From Ceratotherium simum simum (taxonomy: Eukaryota > Chordata > Mammalia > Perissodactyla > Rhinocerotidae), in the NCBI RefSeq assembly GCF_000283155.1, contig NW_004454170.1, positions 15,901,090-15,965,089 on the forward strand: a DNA stretch of 64,000 nucleotides, given 5' to 3'. Shown one piece after another: positions 11,686 to 24,640 of the stretch (positions within the stretch are counted from its first letter, which is position 1; every line of letters begins with the position of its first letter). The translations under genes and the position numbers were made by a program. The notes under the pieces are model-generated. The model was given only the letters and a program-made list of their open reading frames with translations. It made no database searches and was not told the origin of the DNA.

Positions 11686-11959
11686 ATCACTTTTGATTTA
11701 ATGTCAACTTATCATTTTAATTCAATACCTGTCTACTTAGGGACAAGTTCTTGAGTTCAGTAAAATGGGGAATTCTGTCTCACGTTACCACTGGAAAAGA
11801 TGAGTTAATTCCCTTTACACTTATCGTGAGTTATCACTCTTCCCTAATTGTCTTTGGTTCTCATGTTATAAAAATATATACAATTTTCCCCCGTGAAATT
11901 GTTAAAGATCAAAATATTTGATAAAATACTGGTTTGATAAAGATTTAGGGAAGTAGCCA

Positions 11960-12525
11960 CTCAAACATAGTTGATGAATGTGTAAGGGATGAAGAGCCAT
12001 TGGGGAAATATCTTTCAACAGTAAAAATGCACGAACCTATTAACAAAATTCCATTTCTAGGTGTTTATTCAGTGAATCTATTCAATGCAATGTTGTTAAT
12101 AATATGAAAGATTGGCAACAATATATCCCTCAATAGAATGGTGAAATAAAATGACACAGGTATTCAATGAACACCATGCAGCTGTTAGAATAACCAAGGC
12201 ACTAGCTCTCCATGTGCTAATATGAAAAGATATCTAAGATACATTCATAAGTGAAAAAAATCAAAGTAGAGAGCAGTATGTATATTATGCTACCACGTGT
12301 CTGAAAAAAGAAAATATGTATATGTTTGTAAATACATACAATATCCATAGAAGGATATTTAAGAAATTAGTAAAAATGGTTGCCTTTGGAGAGGAAAACA
12401 GGATCACTGAGGGACAGAAGAAGGAGAGAAACGTACTTTTAATGATATGCTCTTTTGTGCCCTGTGCATTTTGTATCATGTGAGTGTATCTATTCAAAAA
12501 TAAACAAAAATTAAAAAAATAATCC
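11960..12525 (+). mobile_element. LINE-1 ORF2 3' end / 3' UTR fragment
   Basis: Old L1 segment with the typical order: GAACACCATGCAGCTGTTAGAA near 12170, the GGTTGCCTTTGGAGAGG block at 12379, and an A-rich end near 12500-12520. Frames are broken. Confidence 0.7.
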
Positions 12526-14768
12526 ACAGCGATGCAGATAGCCATTTATTTATTCGTTAAATGTAAATAGACACTACCCCACACTTAAAATTACTTAAAA
12601 ACACTGCACCAGCAATTCTTGGACTATTGAAAAGAAATATTCCACACAGTCAAGCATGGCTCCTTCAAATAGAGCATCATCCTGTAGATTGAGTCCCCTT
12701 CATGTAGAAACAAGAGGTGACTTCTCAAGTGATAACCATCTGTGGATCATTAAAGACCCATCTAACCCAAAACATTTCCTCCTGTTAACTTGCTCCAGTT
12801 CTGGAAACCCCTACCTTGAACCCCCTTTATTAGGATAAAGGCATTATATTTTCAGCAGGCCCCTGTTATGCTGCAAATATGTAACCTGGTAACATTAGGA
12901 AGGGGTTATTCGTAGCTTCCCTAGCAGAAAGCAGGTTCTTGAGGTATGAGGTTGGTTTTGGTGAGAGGGAGTTAAAAAACTCTGATGCATGCAACCCTGC
13001 AAAGGAAAGTTGTACACCCTAAAGATTTGCCAAATGAGAGTTCCTGGGTAGTAACAGGCATTATGAAGGTACTGAGCATTTAGGAGAAATGAAGTAAAGC
13101 ATGCAACTTTGTAGAGAGTGCCAAATACAAACCTCACCCAGTTTTTATGAAGCAATCCCTGACTATATAGTAGAGTAAAGCCCTACACTGGAATTACAGG
13201 AAGGTCAAAATTCACAGTAATTGAGTATAGGTTGACAATAGGCTTATGGCCCTCAGTATTTTTTTTTTTTTTAGCTATAAGAGTAACATAAAATGATTTC
13301 ATACACATCATCTACCCCAATATTAATCAGTGTGTGTTCTGAATAATGCTAGCCTCTTTGGATGTTAATAGATGTTGCTAAAATAATGTGTTCTGTAATT
13401 AAATAAGTTTGGGCAACAATAGTTTAAGCAGGATTTTTTTCTTGGTGGAACTGGTCAAAGCCTATAACATGCAAGTGTGTATTTCCCTAAGGGAAAAAGA
13501 ATTATGCAATGTGCCCAAAATTATCTTCCCATAGAACCTTTTTTTTAAATCACAGCACATCTTATGGACTAATGTTATATAGGACACTTGGGGATAGCTG
13601 ATCCTTTCTACACGCCCTGGCCTCTTACTTCTATCCTGATGATCATTTTCATCTTGTGTTACCTTACTCTCCCCTGAATCATTACATATCCTCCATTATG
13701 ATGTTCATATTTGGAAAATATTGATGACATCAAAAGTGATGATGACCTTTATGGAAGGTCGTCCTTACTTGTTACCATATCCGTATGCATGAGTACAAGC
13801 AGGAGGCTCTGCATTTTCTGAAGCAATTACAATCTGTAGCAAGACTCAGAGAGATCAATGTCAGATTGGAGCAGACCTGAATGCACCATCTCATTGTCAG
13901 TGAAGCCTGTCCTTAGGTGTCATACAGATGCTCTGTAACCTGGTCTTGCTTTCTCTTAGGCCTCAAAAATTAGGTCCAGGGCTTGGTCTTTGGCCTCCCT
14001 GAAGCAAGAATAGAGTCTTTTCCACCCTTCCATGTTTGATTCAACTAAATTCCCAACTCCTTTAAGGCTAAAATTAAATTTCATTAGAGTTAGAAACTCT
14101 AGACCATAGCATGCCACCCATCTCTGGCCAGCAGCCACTACAAATACAACATGACTTGAGAGTGAGACAGCTCTGGCCAACATATTCTTCAAGGGTAAGA
14201 GATAGCAGTAGATGGTGGCCCCACTGATTATTTTCATCAAATACATATATTAGTAAAACCAGAATAGGGCTTACTCCAACCTTAGTGTGCATCTGAACAT
14301 TTTATCTTATTCAAAAGAATCACAAATCCATCTTTAAAGAGCTTCGAAAAATAATTTGTCTTCACTGAAGTCTTGAAGAAGTAGCAAAGTGGTGAATCAC
14401 ACCACATAAGAAACAATAGAACTTAGTTAAAATCCTCCTTTCTGATTTATTTCCCCAAAGCCCCACATTGCAGAGCAGCTGCTATCCAAATACCCTTTCT
14501 CTGCTTTTTAATCAGTCCCCTCATTTCTTGCTTCCCTCCTTTCTCTGCCCCCTTCTGCTTCCTTCCACGTCTTTTCCACTGTGGGTAATTTCTTATCCTT
14601 TTAAAAGTTAATGTAAATCACTTCAGCTCCTCCTCCAGTTCTTTCTGTCCCTTATCACCATTTCTCCCCATTACCTTCCCCCCACTTATCCTATCAACTC
14701 AACAAGGAAGCTGGGGGAGAACAGAAGAAGGAATATAGACAACTCTTACATGTTACAGTTTTTCTCTG

Positions 14769-14850
14769 TTATATATGTATACACATAATATATGATATAT
14801 AACATATGTAATATATACCATATCTTATATATATAATGTTACGTGATATG
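14769..14850. repeat. AT-rich low-complexity tract
   Basis: Alternating TA/AT with embedded ACATATGT-like palindromes. Unit length is irregular. Confidence 0.7.
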
Positions 14851-15372
14851 TCCAGCAGAGCCTCATTATAACAGTCCTTGCCTGTTACAATCTGTCCTAT
14901 AAAACTGCTAGATTAATGCACCAATCAGGTATTTTCTTCTGATACTCCAATAACTAGCTCCCTTAAAAGTTCAAGCCATTTACTCCACTCCACAGTACAG
15001 CAAATGGTGTTCTAAGAGTTTCTCCAAAGACTGTAATTAAGCTCTGTGAGATTAAAACAAATGGACAAAATATCCAGGTATTGGTCGTTTATATGAATAA
15101 AGCTGCCCATCTCTCTCTCTTCCTCTGGTCAGAGGTCTGCATGCACATGGGAAGACTCTTTTATGTCTTACTTGTCCTAAGCAAGATAAGAAAAAATCAT
15201 TGAGTAGGAACTAGGTCAGCTGCTTCCCGCTGTTTATCACAGTCATCAAAGCGAATTTCTTAGGCTTAGAAGTTTCATGTCTTTTAAATGGATTCCCTGT
15301 TCTCTTTTCTTCTATACAAACCAGAAGGGCATTTGCTAATCATCCCACTTTCAAGGAAAGTTTATACATCAT

Positions 15373-15373
15373 A

Positions 15374-15401
<28 letters not shown>
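15373..15401 (+). repeat. (GT)n microsatellite
   Basis: About fourteen perfect GT dinucleotides; likely polymorphic. Confidence 0.95.
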
Positions 15402-15405
<4 letters not shown>

Positions 15406-16619
15406 TTGTGTGATATTTCTCAACTCATTATTCTTTGGCTTGCATATCTAATCATTGACTGGACAAATGCTTCATATGTAAACTATGAAAAAACACATAT
15501 CCAGGCTGAGTATATGATTTTAAAATCAAAAGTAAAAATTTCAGAGAGAAACTGAACTTGAAAAAGAATAGAAAATGTCAGAATACACTCCCTAATCTCT
15601 CTGCTGCTTGATCTTGGTCAGAGTGAAATCAGGATTCAGTGGTGAAGACCACATCCTGTTGCCATGGAAATGATTGTACTGTCACAAATTTAGTACTATG
15701 ACTTCATGGTGAAGAGGAACAGATGGCCTGGAAGAGAATGAAGGCCTAGGGTTAGCAAAATTGTTTGGGGAATGAGCCATCTTAGATCCTTTTTGGAAGC
15801 AGGTAGGAACATAAATAATAAGCAAAAACTACTTCACTGTAGCTTTACAAAGCCACGGAGCAAGAAGGAGTTTAGCCAGGGTAGAACTAAAAAATCTCTC
15901 TTCCAATGGGAGAAAAACAAACATTTTACTGTAAGATGAAGCATACGTAAGAATGCAATACAGCTTACAGTAAGTCCATATTCCAAAGCTGCCTCTTCAC
16001 CCTTCGCCAGCCTCTCACTTGACCACTATTGAAGTTAGTAATATCTAGAACCCTTAGGGCAGTGGTAATGCCCCCACTTGCCACACTTTTCACACCATCC
16101 ATTTTTAGGTATTTCTGTCTTCACTGTCAGTTTGACTCTGGCATCCTGGGTCATACACTTCCAAACAACCTCAACAACACAGGCTTGGGTAGCTGGGCTG
16201 GTAGGATTAGGGCCTGCTATAGGGGCATATGTGGCTAACTCATCTTGCCCCTGAGTAGTCACAGTCCAGACCCAATTCTCCAGCCATGCTGGCACTCTGG
16301 AAACCAGTCTCCACTGATAGGACAAGAAAACCAAGGTATCCCCAGCAACTCAAAAATTGACCCAAAGCACTAACTTTTAGAACTGTCAGCCTGGTATCTT
16401 TCCATCATGATAGTGTTCATTTAAGGGCAATGAAATTTCTCAAGCTTATAAGTGCCACTAAAATCAATCATCCTTAGAAACATACTTTTTATTTGGAGTA
16501 AAGGCAACGAGAGAGATTTCCCAGCACTATCACCCTCTGGGGATGATTATCAAGTAAGTTAACCAAGAGAAGCTAACATTAGTTAGCAACTAGTATGTGC
16601 CAGCCTAAGTGCTTAAAAA

Positions 16620-17670
16620 ATTTTTTTTTGTTTATTTTGAAATAACTTGAGATTTACACAAGAGTTGCAAATATAGTACAGAGGGCTCATGGATATCCTT
16701 CATCCAGCTTCCCCTAATGTTAACATGTTATATAACCATAGTATAATGATTGACACTGTGAAATGAACATTGGTACAGTACCATTAACTAAACTACAGAC
16801 TTTTTTTGGTTCTGAGATGTAGTCCATGTTACATTTAGTCACTGCATCGAAGTCTCATTCAATCTGTGATAGTTTCTCAGTCTTTTCTTATTTTTCATGA
16901 CCTTGACAATTTTGAAGAGTACTGGTCAGATATTTTGTAGAATATTCCAGAATTGGGGTTTTTCTGATGTTTTCTCATGATTAGACTGAACTTAAGGATT
17001 TTGGAAATGATATCCAGAGACTAAGTACCCTTGCCATCACATCATGTCAGGGGTACATGATATCAACATGACTTATTACTGATAATGTTAACTTTGATCA
17101 CTTGGTTAAGCTGGTGTCTGCCAGGTTTCTCTACCATAAAGTTACTATTTTTCTCTTTCTGAATTCTGTTGGAAGAAATCAGTAAGTCCAATCCACACTC
17201 AAGGAGAAGGGAATTAGGCTTCATGTCCTGGATGTATGTTTATCAAAGAATTTATGGGCATATGTTTAAACTACCACAATAACTGATAGATTTTTTTTTT
17301 TTTTTTGGTGAGATACTTTGAGGCTGTGCAAATATTCTGTTTCTCCTTGGTTTCACCTACTAATTTTGGGGGATCTTGCTTACAGCCATTATCACTGTGG
17401 TGCTCTAATGATGATTTTCAATTTCCTTGATTCCTTATACACTTATTATTTGGACTTCTGTAAGGAAGATTTGGTCCCCCTACTACCACCATCTAATTTA
17501 TTTATTTGTGTGCTTATTTCATTCACTTATTTATATCAGTATAGATTACGGATATCTATTTTATTCTTTGGATTATAACTCAATACTATAATTACTTATT
17601 TTGTTGTTCAAATTGTTCCAGTTTTGGCCATGGGAGTGGTTTTAGGTTGGCTCCTGTGTCCTTCCAATAT
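16620..17670 (-). mobile_element. Old LINE-1-like block (antisense, tentative)
   Basis: I recognise a common old L1-like sequence, for example GAGATTTACACAAGAGTTGC near 16650, TGTCTGCCAGGTTTCTC near 17114, and TTATTTATATCAGTATAGATT near 17528 running to GGCTCCTGTGTCC at 17648. Which part of L1 it represents and its strand are uncertain. The 86-codon + frame at 17318-17578 lies inside it. Confidence 0.5.
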
Positions 17671-17674
17671 GCCC

Positions 17675-18225
17675 GGTACAGGAAAGAGTTAACAGAGCAG
17701 ACCAGACACTGCTATCTTTAGAAGGGTCTGCTTGCAAGGTTGTCCTTGGCTGGCATCTGGGAACTTGGCTTGTGAAAAGTTCCCCACACTGATATGGAAG
17801 GTTCCCTACACTGGTAAGGTTGTTTTGCCCACTTAAGGCACTGAACGCCTGCTTCCTTCTGAGAGCCTGGGATTTTGGTAACTGCCAGGCAGCGAATGGA
17901 ATGGCTACATGACTAGCCCCCAATAAAAGCCCTAAACGCTGAGTCTCAAATAGGTTACACATGTGCCACTGCATTTTCCCTGCCAGAAAAGGGAGCCCAC
18001 CTGATGTATCTCCCCCTGGGCTGGGAAGGAAAGTATAGAAAGCCTGTGGATAGATTTCGCCAGACTCTGCCCAATTTGTCTTTTTCCCTTAATGATCTGC
18101 TGTGTAACCTTACTGTGCCACTTGTAGTAAATTTTAGCCATTAGTGCAACTATATGCTGAGTCCTGTGGGTCCTTCTAGCATAGCACAGAATGTGTGAGT
18201 GGTCTTGGATACCCCCAAAATATAC
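17675..18225 (+). mobile_element. Endogenous retrovirus solo LTR, family not named
   Basis: Typical LTR layout: CAATAAAAGCC polyadenylation region at about 17921, a pyrimidine-rich stretch, then the common LTR end phrases GCTGAGTCCTGTGGGTCC near 18156 and GTGGTCTTGGATACCCCC near 18200. Non-coding decayed remnant; boundaries approximate. Frames at 17642-18141 on the minus strand are incidental. Confidence 0.65.
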
Positions 18226-18910
18226 CCTAACCTTTAATCTTTTCGCATTTCCTTACTTTGTGGCACTACAAGCAGCTCCGGGCTTGTATTTTTCCTTGTC
18301 CCAGTCGTAGAATCAGCCATTTCTTCAAGGAGCCTTGGTTTCTCTTACTGAAGGATGATGTTTAGCAAGATCTGGGTGCTCATTTGCTAATGGGGTGTCA
18401 TTGCTTCTAGACCCTTTGAGCATATAGACAAGGAAATGTATGTATGTTTACTAAACCGTATATATACACAAATTTATATTTATTTCTGTATCTTTGGGCA
18501 CGTAGTGAATTCATACTGATATTGTCAACTTTAATCTAGAACCACAAGGTTCATTCTAGCCTTCTCTACTTATTTGTAACTTCTTTCTTTGACAGTGAGA
18601 AACCTGGCTTCCATTAGCTACAATTTGTTTACTTATTTGTTCAACCCTAGTGTACATGCAAAGTAGTTTCAGAATTGCTAACTTATACCCCTGTAAGAAA
18701 CAAATTTTCCAACTAAAATAAAGCATTTGTGTACATTTGCTTTTGCTTTGGCCTTACAGTAGCCAGTCAAAACACGTTTCCAAAGTTACTTAGGTCAGCT
18801 CCCTTTCCCCTATCCATTTCAGTTAGGTTACATAGTATATTTGTAATACGGTTAGATTTGTTAGTCTGCATTCCATCCTGGAGTCCCCCCCCCACATCCT
18901 GGTTGATTTT
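18226..18910. other. Intergenic sequence, nothing assigned
   Basis: AT-rich DNA between an LTR and an L1; possibly further L1-related sequence but not recognisable enough to call. Confidence 0.35.
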
Positions 18911-19594
18911 TTAAATTTGCTTACAGTAAATTTCACTTAGTATAACAGTAAATTTCACCTTGTTAGAATAAGTGTACCCTTCTACAGGGTTGACAAGTGC
19001 ATAAAGTCGTATATCCACCATCACAGTACCATACAGACATTTCTATCACCTAAAATTTGCCTTGTGCTGCCCCTTTGCAGTCAACCTCTTCCCAACTCCT
19101 GGCAACCACTGATCTGTGTTTTCTGTCTCTATAGTTTTGCCTTTTGCAGAATGCCACATATATGGAATCATACAATATGTAGTCTTTTAGGTCTGGCTTC
19201 TTTCACTTACCAAACTCATTTAAGATTCATCTATGTTGTTGTGCTAATCACTAGTTCATTTTTAAAAAATTGCTGAGTAGTATTCCATTGTATGGATGTA
19301 TTACAATTTGTTAATCTGTTCACCTCTTGAGGACATCTCAGTTGCTTCCAGTTTTGGAATTATGAATAAAACTATTATAAATATTCATTTACAGGTTTCT
19401 GTATATACAAGTTTTCAATTCACTTTCATAATTACCTAGGATTGGGATTGCTGGGTCATATGATATGTTTAACTTTGTTAAGAAACTGTTAAACTAGCTA
19501 TACGATTTTGTGTTTCCACCAGCAATGACTGAGAGTGTTTATTCTACCACATCTTAAACAGCATTTGGAATTGTCAATTAAAAAATTATTTTTA

Positions 19595-19790
19595 GGGCCG
19601 GCCCCGTGGCTTAGCGGTTAAGTGTGTGCGCTCCGCTGCTGGCGGCCTGGGTTCAGATCCCGGGCGCGCACCGACGCACCGCTTCTCCGGCCATGCTGAG
19701 GCCGCGTCCCACATACAGCAACTAGAAGGATGTGCAACTATGACATACAACTATCTACTGGGGCTTTGGGGGGAAAAAAAAAAAAAAAAA
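19595..19790 (+). mobile_element. ERE-type SINE, young body type
   Basis: Full-length copy with intact A and B boxes and an uninterrupted poly-A tail of more than 20 A. TSD of about 14 bp (AAAAATTATTTTTA) ends at 19594 and recurs after the tail. The pure A tail suggests a recent insertion. Confidence 0.95.
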
Positions 19791-19975
19791 AAAAAAATTA
19801 TTTTTAGCCATTCTAATAAATATGAGGAGATATCTTATTGTGGTTTTCATTTGCATTTCCCTAATGATTAATGACTTAGAGCATCTTTTCATATGCTTAT
19901 TTGCCATTTGTATATTTTCTTTGGAAAAATATCTCGTCTTTTTTTTTTTCTAATTGAGTTGTTTGTTTTCTTGTT

Positions 19976-20190
19976 TTTTTTTTTTAAGATTTTATTTATT
20001 TATTTATTTTTTCCCCCAAAACCCCAGTAGATAGTTGTACATCATAGCTGCACATCCCTCTAGTTGCTGTATGTGGGACACGGCCTCAGCATGGCCGGAG
20101 AAGCGGTGTGTCGGTGCGCGCCCAGGATCTGAACCCGGGCCGCCAGCAGCGGAGCGCGCGCACTTAACCGCTAAGCCACGGGGCTGGCCC
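19976..20190 (-). mobile_element. ERE-type SINE, young body type (reverse)
   Basis: Reverse copy, T-rich tail first, head ending GGGGCTGGCCC. TSD TGTTTTCTTGTT at 19964-19975 and 20191-20202. Confidence 0.95.
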
Positions 20191-20784
20191 TGTTTTCTTG
20201 TTGAGTTGTAAGAATTCTTTATATTCTGGCTGCAAGTCCTTTATGGGACATGTGATTTGCAAATGTTTTCTCTAGCTCTATATCTTGTCTTATCATTCTC
20301 TTAACTATGTATTTTTTTTTTTACAAAGCTAAAGTTTTTTATTTTGATAAGTCCACTTTACCAATTTTTTCCTTTTATGGATTATGCTTTTTTTGTCTAA
20401 AAACTTATCACCAAACCCAAGATGATGCAAATTTCTATATTTTCTTCTAGAAGCTTGATATTTCTACATTTTACATTGGGTGTATGATCTACTGTGAGTT
20501 AATTTTTGCACAAGGTATGAAGTATCTGTTGAGGTTTTTTTCCTTTTTTTGCGTATGTGTGTTGAATTGTTTTAGCACCATTTGTTGGAAAGACTATACC
20601 CTTTCTCCACTGAATTGACTTTGCACCTTGTCAAAAATCAGTTGACTGTATTTCAGTGAATTTATTTCAGGACTCTTCTGTTCCATTGATCTATGTGTCT
20701 ATCCTTTTGCCAATTCCACACTGTCTTGATTATTGTAGCTTTATAATAAATCTTAAAATTGAGTAGTATGACTCCTCTAACTTC

Positions 20785-20958
20785 ATATATATATATATTT
20801 AACTTTATATTTACTTTATATATATAAAGTATGTATAATATTTAATATAATATATAATATATAATAATATATAACATAATTATATATAACAAATTTGTAT
20901 TATATATATAAAGTATGTATAATATATATGTATATAATACATATATAATGTATATAAT
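20785..20958. repeat. AT-rich tract with palindromes
   Basis: Low-complexity TA-rich DNA at the truncated end of the L1. It holds an 18-bp perfect palindrome, ACTTTATATATATAAAGT, at 20813-20830, and a second partial copy of the same motif near 20900-20930, so an internal duplication is likely. Confidence 0.8.
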
Positions 20959-22165
20959 TCCCTGTCTAATTCTAACATCTATATCATATGCAAGTCTACT
21001 TATGATGATTGTTTTGTCTATTCAGACTGTCAGCCTAGATGTTTTAAATGCATTATCTCAGAGTTTTCAAATGCATCTAAGAGTTCCAAGAGGATTTTTA
21101 AAATGTTGTGTTTACATTTTATAATCATCTAATATAAGACTATTCTAGATCTTGTCATATAGTGTTAGTCCTCAGCTTTGTTTCTAGCTGAGTTTGTGAC
21201 AATGACTACCTAAAGTAACAGCATATAATATTTAGTGAATGTAAAAGCATGTCAGACTCCATGCTGTTTCTTTTCATGTCTTAAAGTCAAAATTATAATA
21301 ATTGTCCTGCATATACTGCTGTACTCATGTTGATTAATTTTACCAGTTATGTAGATAAAATTAAGCTTTCTCAGTGATAATATTAATTGGGAAGATATTT
21401 TCATACAAAAATACTTTAGCTTAAGTTATTTAATAACTTGAAATTTTGATTAAACATGATGAAAATTACATATTGTCAGCTAATGAATAGCAGTTGACCT
21501 AATATGTAAATTTCTTATTTACATCAAGTGAAGGCTAAATGATGTCTTGCTCACTACACAAAAGAAGTGCTTCTAGCAGCAGTTTAGATAGAGGGATGGG
21601 AAAATTAAATAATCTGCACCATAACAGTTTCATATTGCAAGTGGATATATTCCTTTGATATTGTCTTTGTCAGCCCAGCTATAATAGATTATTAGCAGAA
21701 GTGTGGTAGTATAAACTTAAAAAACGATTTTGTACTAACTAATATTTTTCCCAGAATTATATTTTGGGGTGCATTGTTGAATAATGAACAATCCAATATT
21801 GAATTTAGAGTTAAAAACAAATTCATTGTTTAAAATGAAAAGCAATAACAATTACAACAGCCCAAATTTTAGCCAGTCAATCTCAAAATCAGATTAAGTC
21901 AACAAGTAACAGAAAGCAAAATGAACTCTCCTTATTCTCTTCCTCTTATTTGAAATTGGCAGCTTCAGCCTGAGTCCTTTGAACAGAGGCAGCCCTCCCA
22001 TATAGCATAAGCAGGCAAATTGGTGATCTGTAATGGCACCAGGGCACCTGGCAAAGGAAGTAAGTGGGACCTGAAATCTATCTAGAGGAAGAAGCAGCTT
22101 TTCTAATTTACACAGAGGTATCAAATGGGGTAACAGAAGCCCTAGTTGAAGAATCTTTTCCTTTG
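20959..22165. other. Intergenic sequence, nothing assigned
   Basis: About 1.2 kb of AT-rich DNA with no recognised repeat or gene. A 91-codon minus frame (21894-22169) has no known domain. Confidence 0.35.
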
Positions 22166-22169
22166 CCAA

Positions 22170-22600
22170 GTCTGTTGTATCAGTTAGGATCCATACAGCT
22201 GCAAGTCACAGAACATGTGACAAAGAATGGCTTAAGCAATTAACACATTTATCTGGAGATAGTTGGTTCCAGGGTTGGGAAGTGGCTTGATGATGCCATT
22301 AAAGATCTTTTTTTTTATTTTTTTAAATCTTTCCACTCTGACATCCTTGAGTATTGAGTATTCATCCTTGGATAGTCATCTCATGGTAACAAAATTGCTG
22401 CTGCAGCTCCAAGATCACATCCTCGTACAATTATATTGATCCCCCATCTCTGTTTTTATCAGGAATAAAAATCATTCCAGAAGTAAATGTCTCCTCCTGC
22501 CCCAGCTGACTTCCCCTCATGTCTCATTGGCCAGAAGTGGGTCACATAACTACACTGGCTTCAGAGAGAGCTGGGAATGAGAGCCTAAAAGAGCAAAATG
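22170..22600. mobile_element. Ancient interspersed repeat, family not assigned
   Basis: Resembles a widespread mammalian repeat: TATCAGTTAGGATCC and CAGCTGCAAGTCACAGAAC at the left, GCTGCTGCAGCTCCAAG in the middle and CTCATTGGCCAGAAGTGGG at the right. Class not determined. Confidence 0.45.
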
Positions 22601-24147
22601 AGAGTTGGCAACCAACAGTGTCTACCACACCCATAAAAGAAAATCCTCTTTTCTACTTTCTGTCTCAAAGGCAACCTCCAAGTCTAGGAAGCAAAAAGCA
22701 TCTCAACCACGTTTTTCTTTGACTCTAGAATTTCTTTCTTCAATAACTTTGTAATCTCTATACTATCGCACTCATTCAGACTAATTGGAAAGAAGATAAA
22801 TGTGAGTTTGATATAAAAAAATAGAATAATTTTAGTAACTGGTATGTCTATCACTTTAAACTGCACCTTATCAGTAAGGACTGGGCTAACCAGAGAAGGC
22901 CAAGAGGGAACCCTTCAGAGGAAGCTTTAAGGAATGAAAACTAATCCCCTGGGATAAATATATTCTTTGTATACAAATGGATCCACCAAGCTTCTTAAAC
23001 ATTTTATTTTTTCTGCATTCCCCCTGCAACCCTGTTTAACACGTTTATCTTTTGTGTGTGTAGGGTGGAGGAGTGGTTAATCAAGGGAGCAACTAAAGGA
23101 AATTTAGGCAAATTAGCACAATATTGGCTTCTTAATGTAACTACAACTTAGTTTCCTAAATCTTATAACATGGATACCCAGTTAGGATCTTGGTATTTAG
23201 AGAAATTCTATTTGTGACTCTCTAAAACAAAAAATCCACCAATAATCAAATAACCACTCTTTAATTATCTCTTGTGTAAACATGGATTTACAAAGATGAA
23301 GTGTGACTAATATATAGTATACTTTTCTGCCTTGTTTTCCCTTAGTTGTATTGTTTTTAATAGTATCCACATCTCTTATAACAAAAATTTCCAGGTAAAC
23401 TCTTGTTTTTATGCTCCCTGAGCAAGACACTTTCTCTTCACACACGTGCACGTGCACACACCAAAAATAACAAATATACCAAGCCCCACTTTATGCTCAG
23501 AAAAACCCCATCTTGTCCAAACTTGCCTTTTTTTTAGTAGAGTTTTTAGGAAAAGGTGTGAGCAAGCTTCATTTTTCTCCCTCTGGATCCTATTCCCAAG
23601 ACTGATGAATTAAATCTGATCTGGGTCATTCTCATGTGAAAAGTACTTCCTTTTCTTTCAGTGTCCTGGATTTGCTAAAGAGCATAATGACAAGAGAAGA
23701 GAGAAGAACGTGTCAGAATCAGCCACCAAGGCAGTTACTTGTCCATTACATTGTGACATTGCCTCCTTGTAGGTAGAATATTTAATTTTAATCCATAGTA
23801 TGGCTCCTTTTTTCCAGAGAGGTTGAGAAGACAAAAGAGCCATCATTTCTAATTATACAAAGATTGATTACTTCAAAGTACCCTTTCAGTGCCATTTATA
23901 TGAGGAAATGAACCCTCTGCTATACATTAATGACACTTCCTTTACTGTGATGAATTTGCTCAAATCATCTTGGAAACCACCTCAACATATGGGTATCCTG
24001 TAGGGCTGAAAGGAAGATTTTAAAGCATTCTCACCAAAATGGGCCTGTGCTTACCCTCTGTCAGGAAGTCTTCGTTGAAAGAGACATGCCCTGGGACTAA
24101 GAGATCCTAGAACTAGGAGCAAGTTCCAAGATCAAAGTCTCACTACT
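22601..24147. other. Intergenic sequence, nothing assigned
   Basis: No gene or nameable repeat. A CACGTG-rich short stretch occurs near 23443-23456. Confidence 0.35.
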
Positions 24148-24168
24148 GGGGGTGGGGGTGGGGAAGGG
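24148..24168 (+). promoter_or_regulatory. G-run cluster, possible G-quadruplex
   Basis: Four runs of at least three G with loops of one or two bases, a canonical G-quadruplex pattern, in otherwise ordinary intergenic DNA. No gene nearby to assign a role. Confidence 0.45.
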
Positions 24169-24504
24169 AGCTCAGCAGGTGTGGGCAGGTGAGGGAGGAA
24201 GCAGCAGAAAGGAGCTGGTGGTCATAGGTGTTGAGTGCTGCCGTACCTACCCCATGTATCACTGGAACTCCAGCTGGTGGGATTCTGGCTGGCAGTCACT
24301 TCTGGATAGGTTGGTGTGCTCAGCCTTTAGCTGGAAATGTCACTGGGCTGCAAAATGGGCTGGCACAGCAGTCTTTCTGTCCTCATCTAGGCTGGTTATC
24401 ATGTTTGAGAGTCAAAAGACCCTCACTTACTTCATAGTCTTGCAATTGACAGAGGAAAGTGTGTACCCCCATCTACAATGCTCCTTGCAAAAAGGCAGCC
24501 TGGG

Positions 24505-24640
24505 GCCTTGCAATAAGAATGGGCCCTGGACTCTGATAGCCCTGGTTCAAATCCTGGCTCTGCCATGTGCAGTGGCTGAATGATCTTGGGCAAATCATTT
24601 GACTTCTCTGACCTTTTTCTCAATTAAAAAATTGTGACAA
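24505..24640 (+). mobile_element. MIR SINE fragment
   Basis: Matches the MIR core: GGACTCTGATAGCC, GGTTCAAATCCTGGCTCTGCC and GATCTTGGGCAAATCA in order. Confidence 0.8.

Larger units (their letters stand above)
12526..16615. other. Mostly unassigned intergenic sequence
   Basis: Four kilobases with no repeat I can name, apart from the AT-rich and GT tracts listed separately. A pyrimidine-rich stretch spans about 14480-14690. Several short frames (for example 13956-14246 and 16035-16334 on the minus strand) lack recognisable domains. This is a reasonable place to look for conserved non-coding elements. Confidence 0.4.
18911..20780 (-). mobile_element. LINE-1 ORF2 C-terminal half and 3' UTR (antisense)
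   Basis: Clear antisense L1: TTTCATTTGCATTTCCCTAA (19846), AGCATCTTTTCATATGCTTA (19880), AGTATTCCATTGTATGGATG (19279), TTGCTGGGTCATATG (19448) and TAGCACCATTTGTTGGAAAG (20573). The order fits ORF2's C-terminal end running right to left into the 3' UTR at about 18911. Two SINEs of opposite orientation interrupt it. Multiple disablements. Confidence 0.85.

Noticed and set aside
15658..15671. GTTGCCATGGAAAT, similar to an RFX X-box
   Set aside because: The right half-site has two mismatches to the consensus and there is no supporting context.
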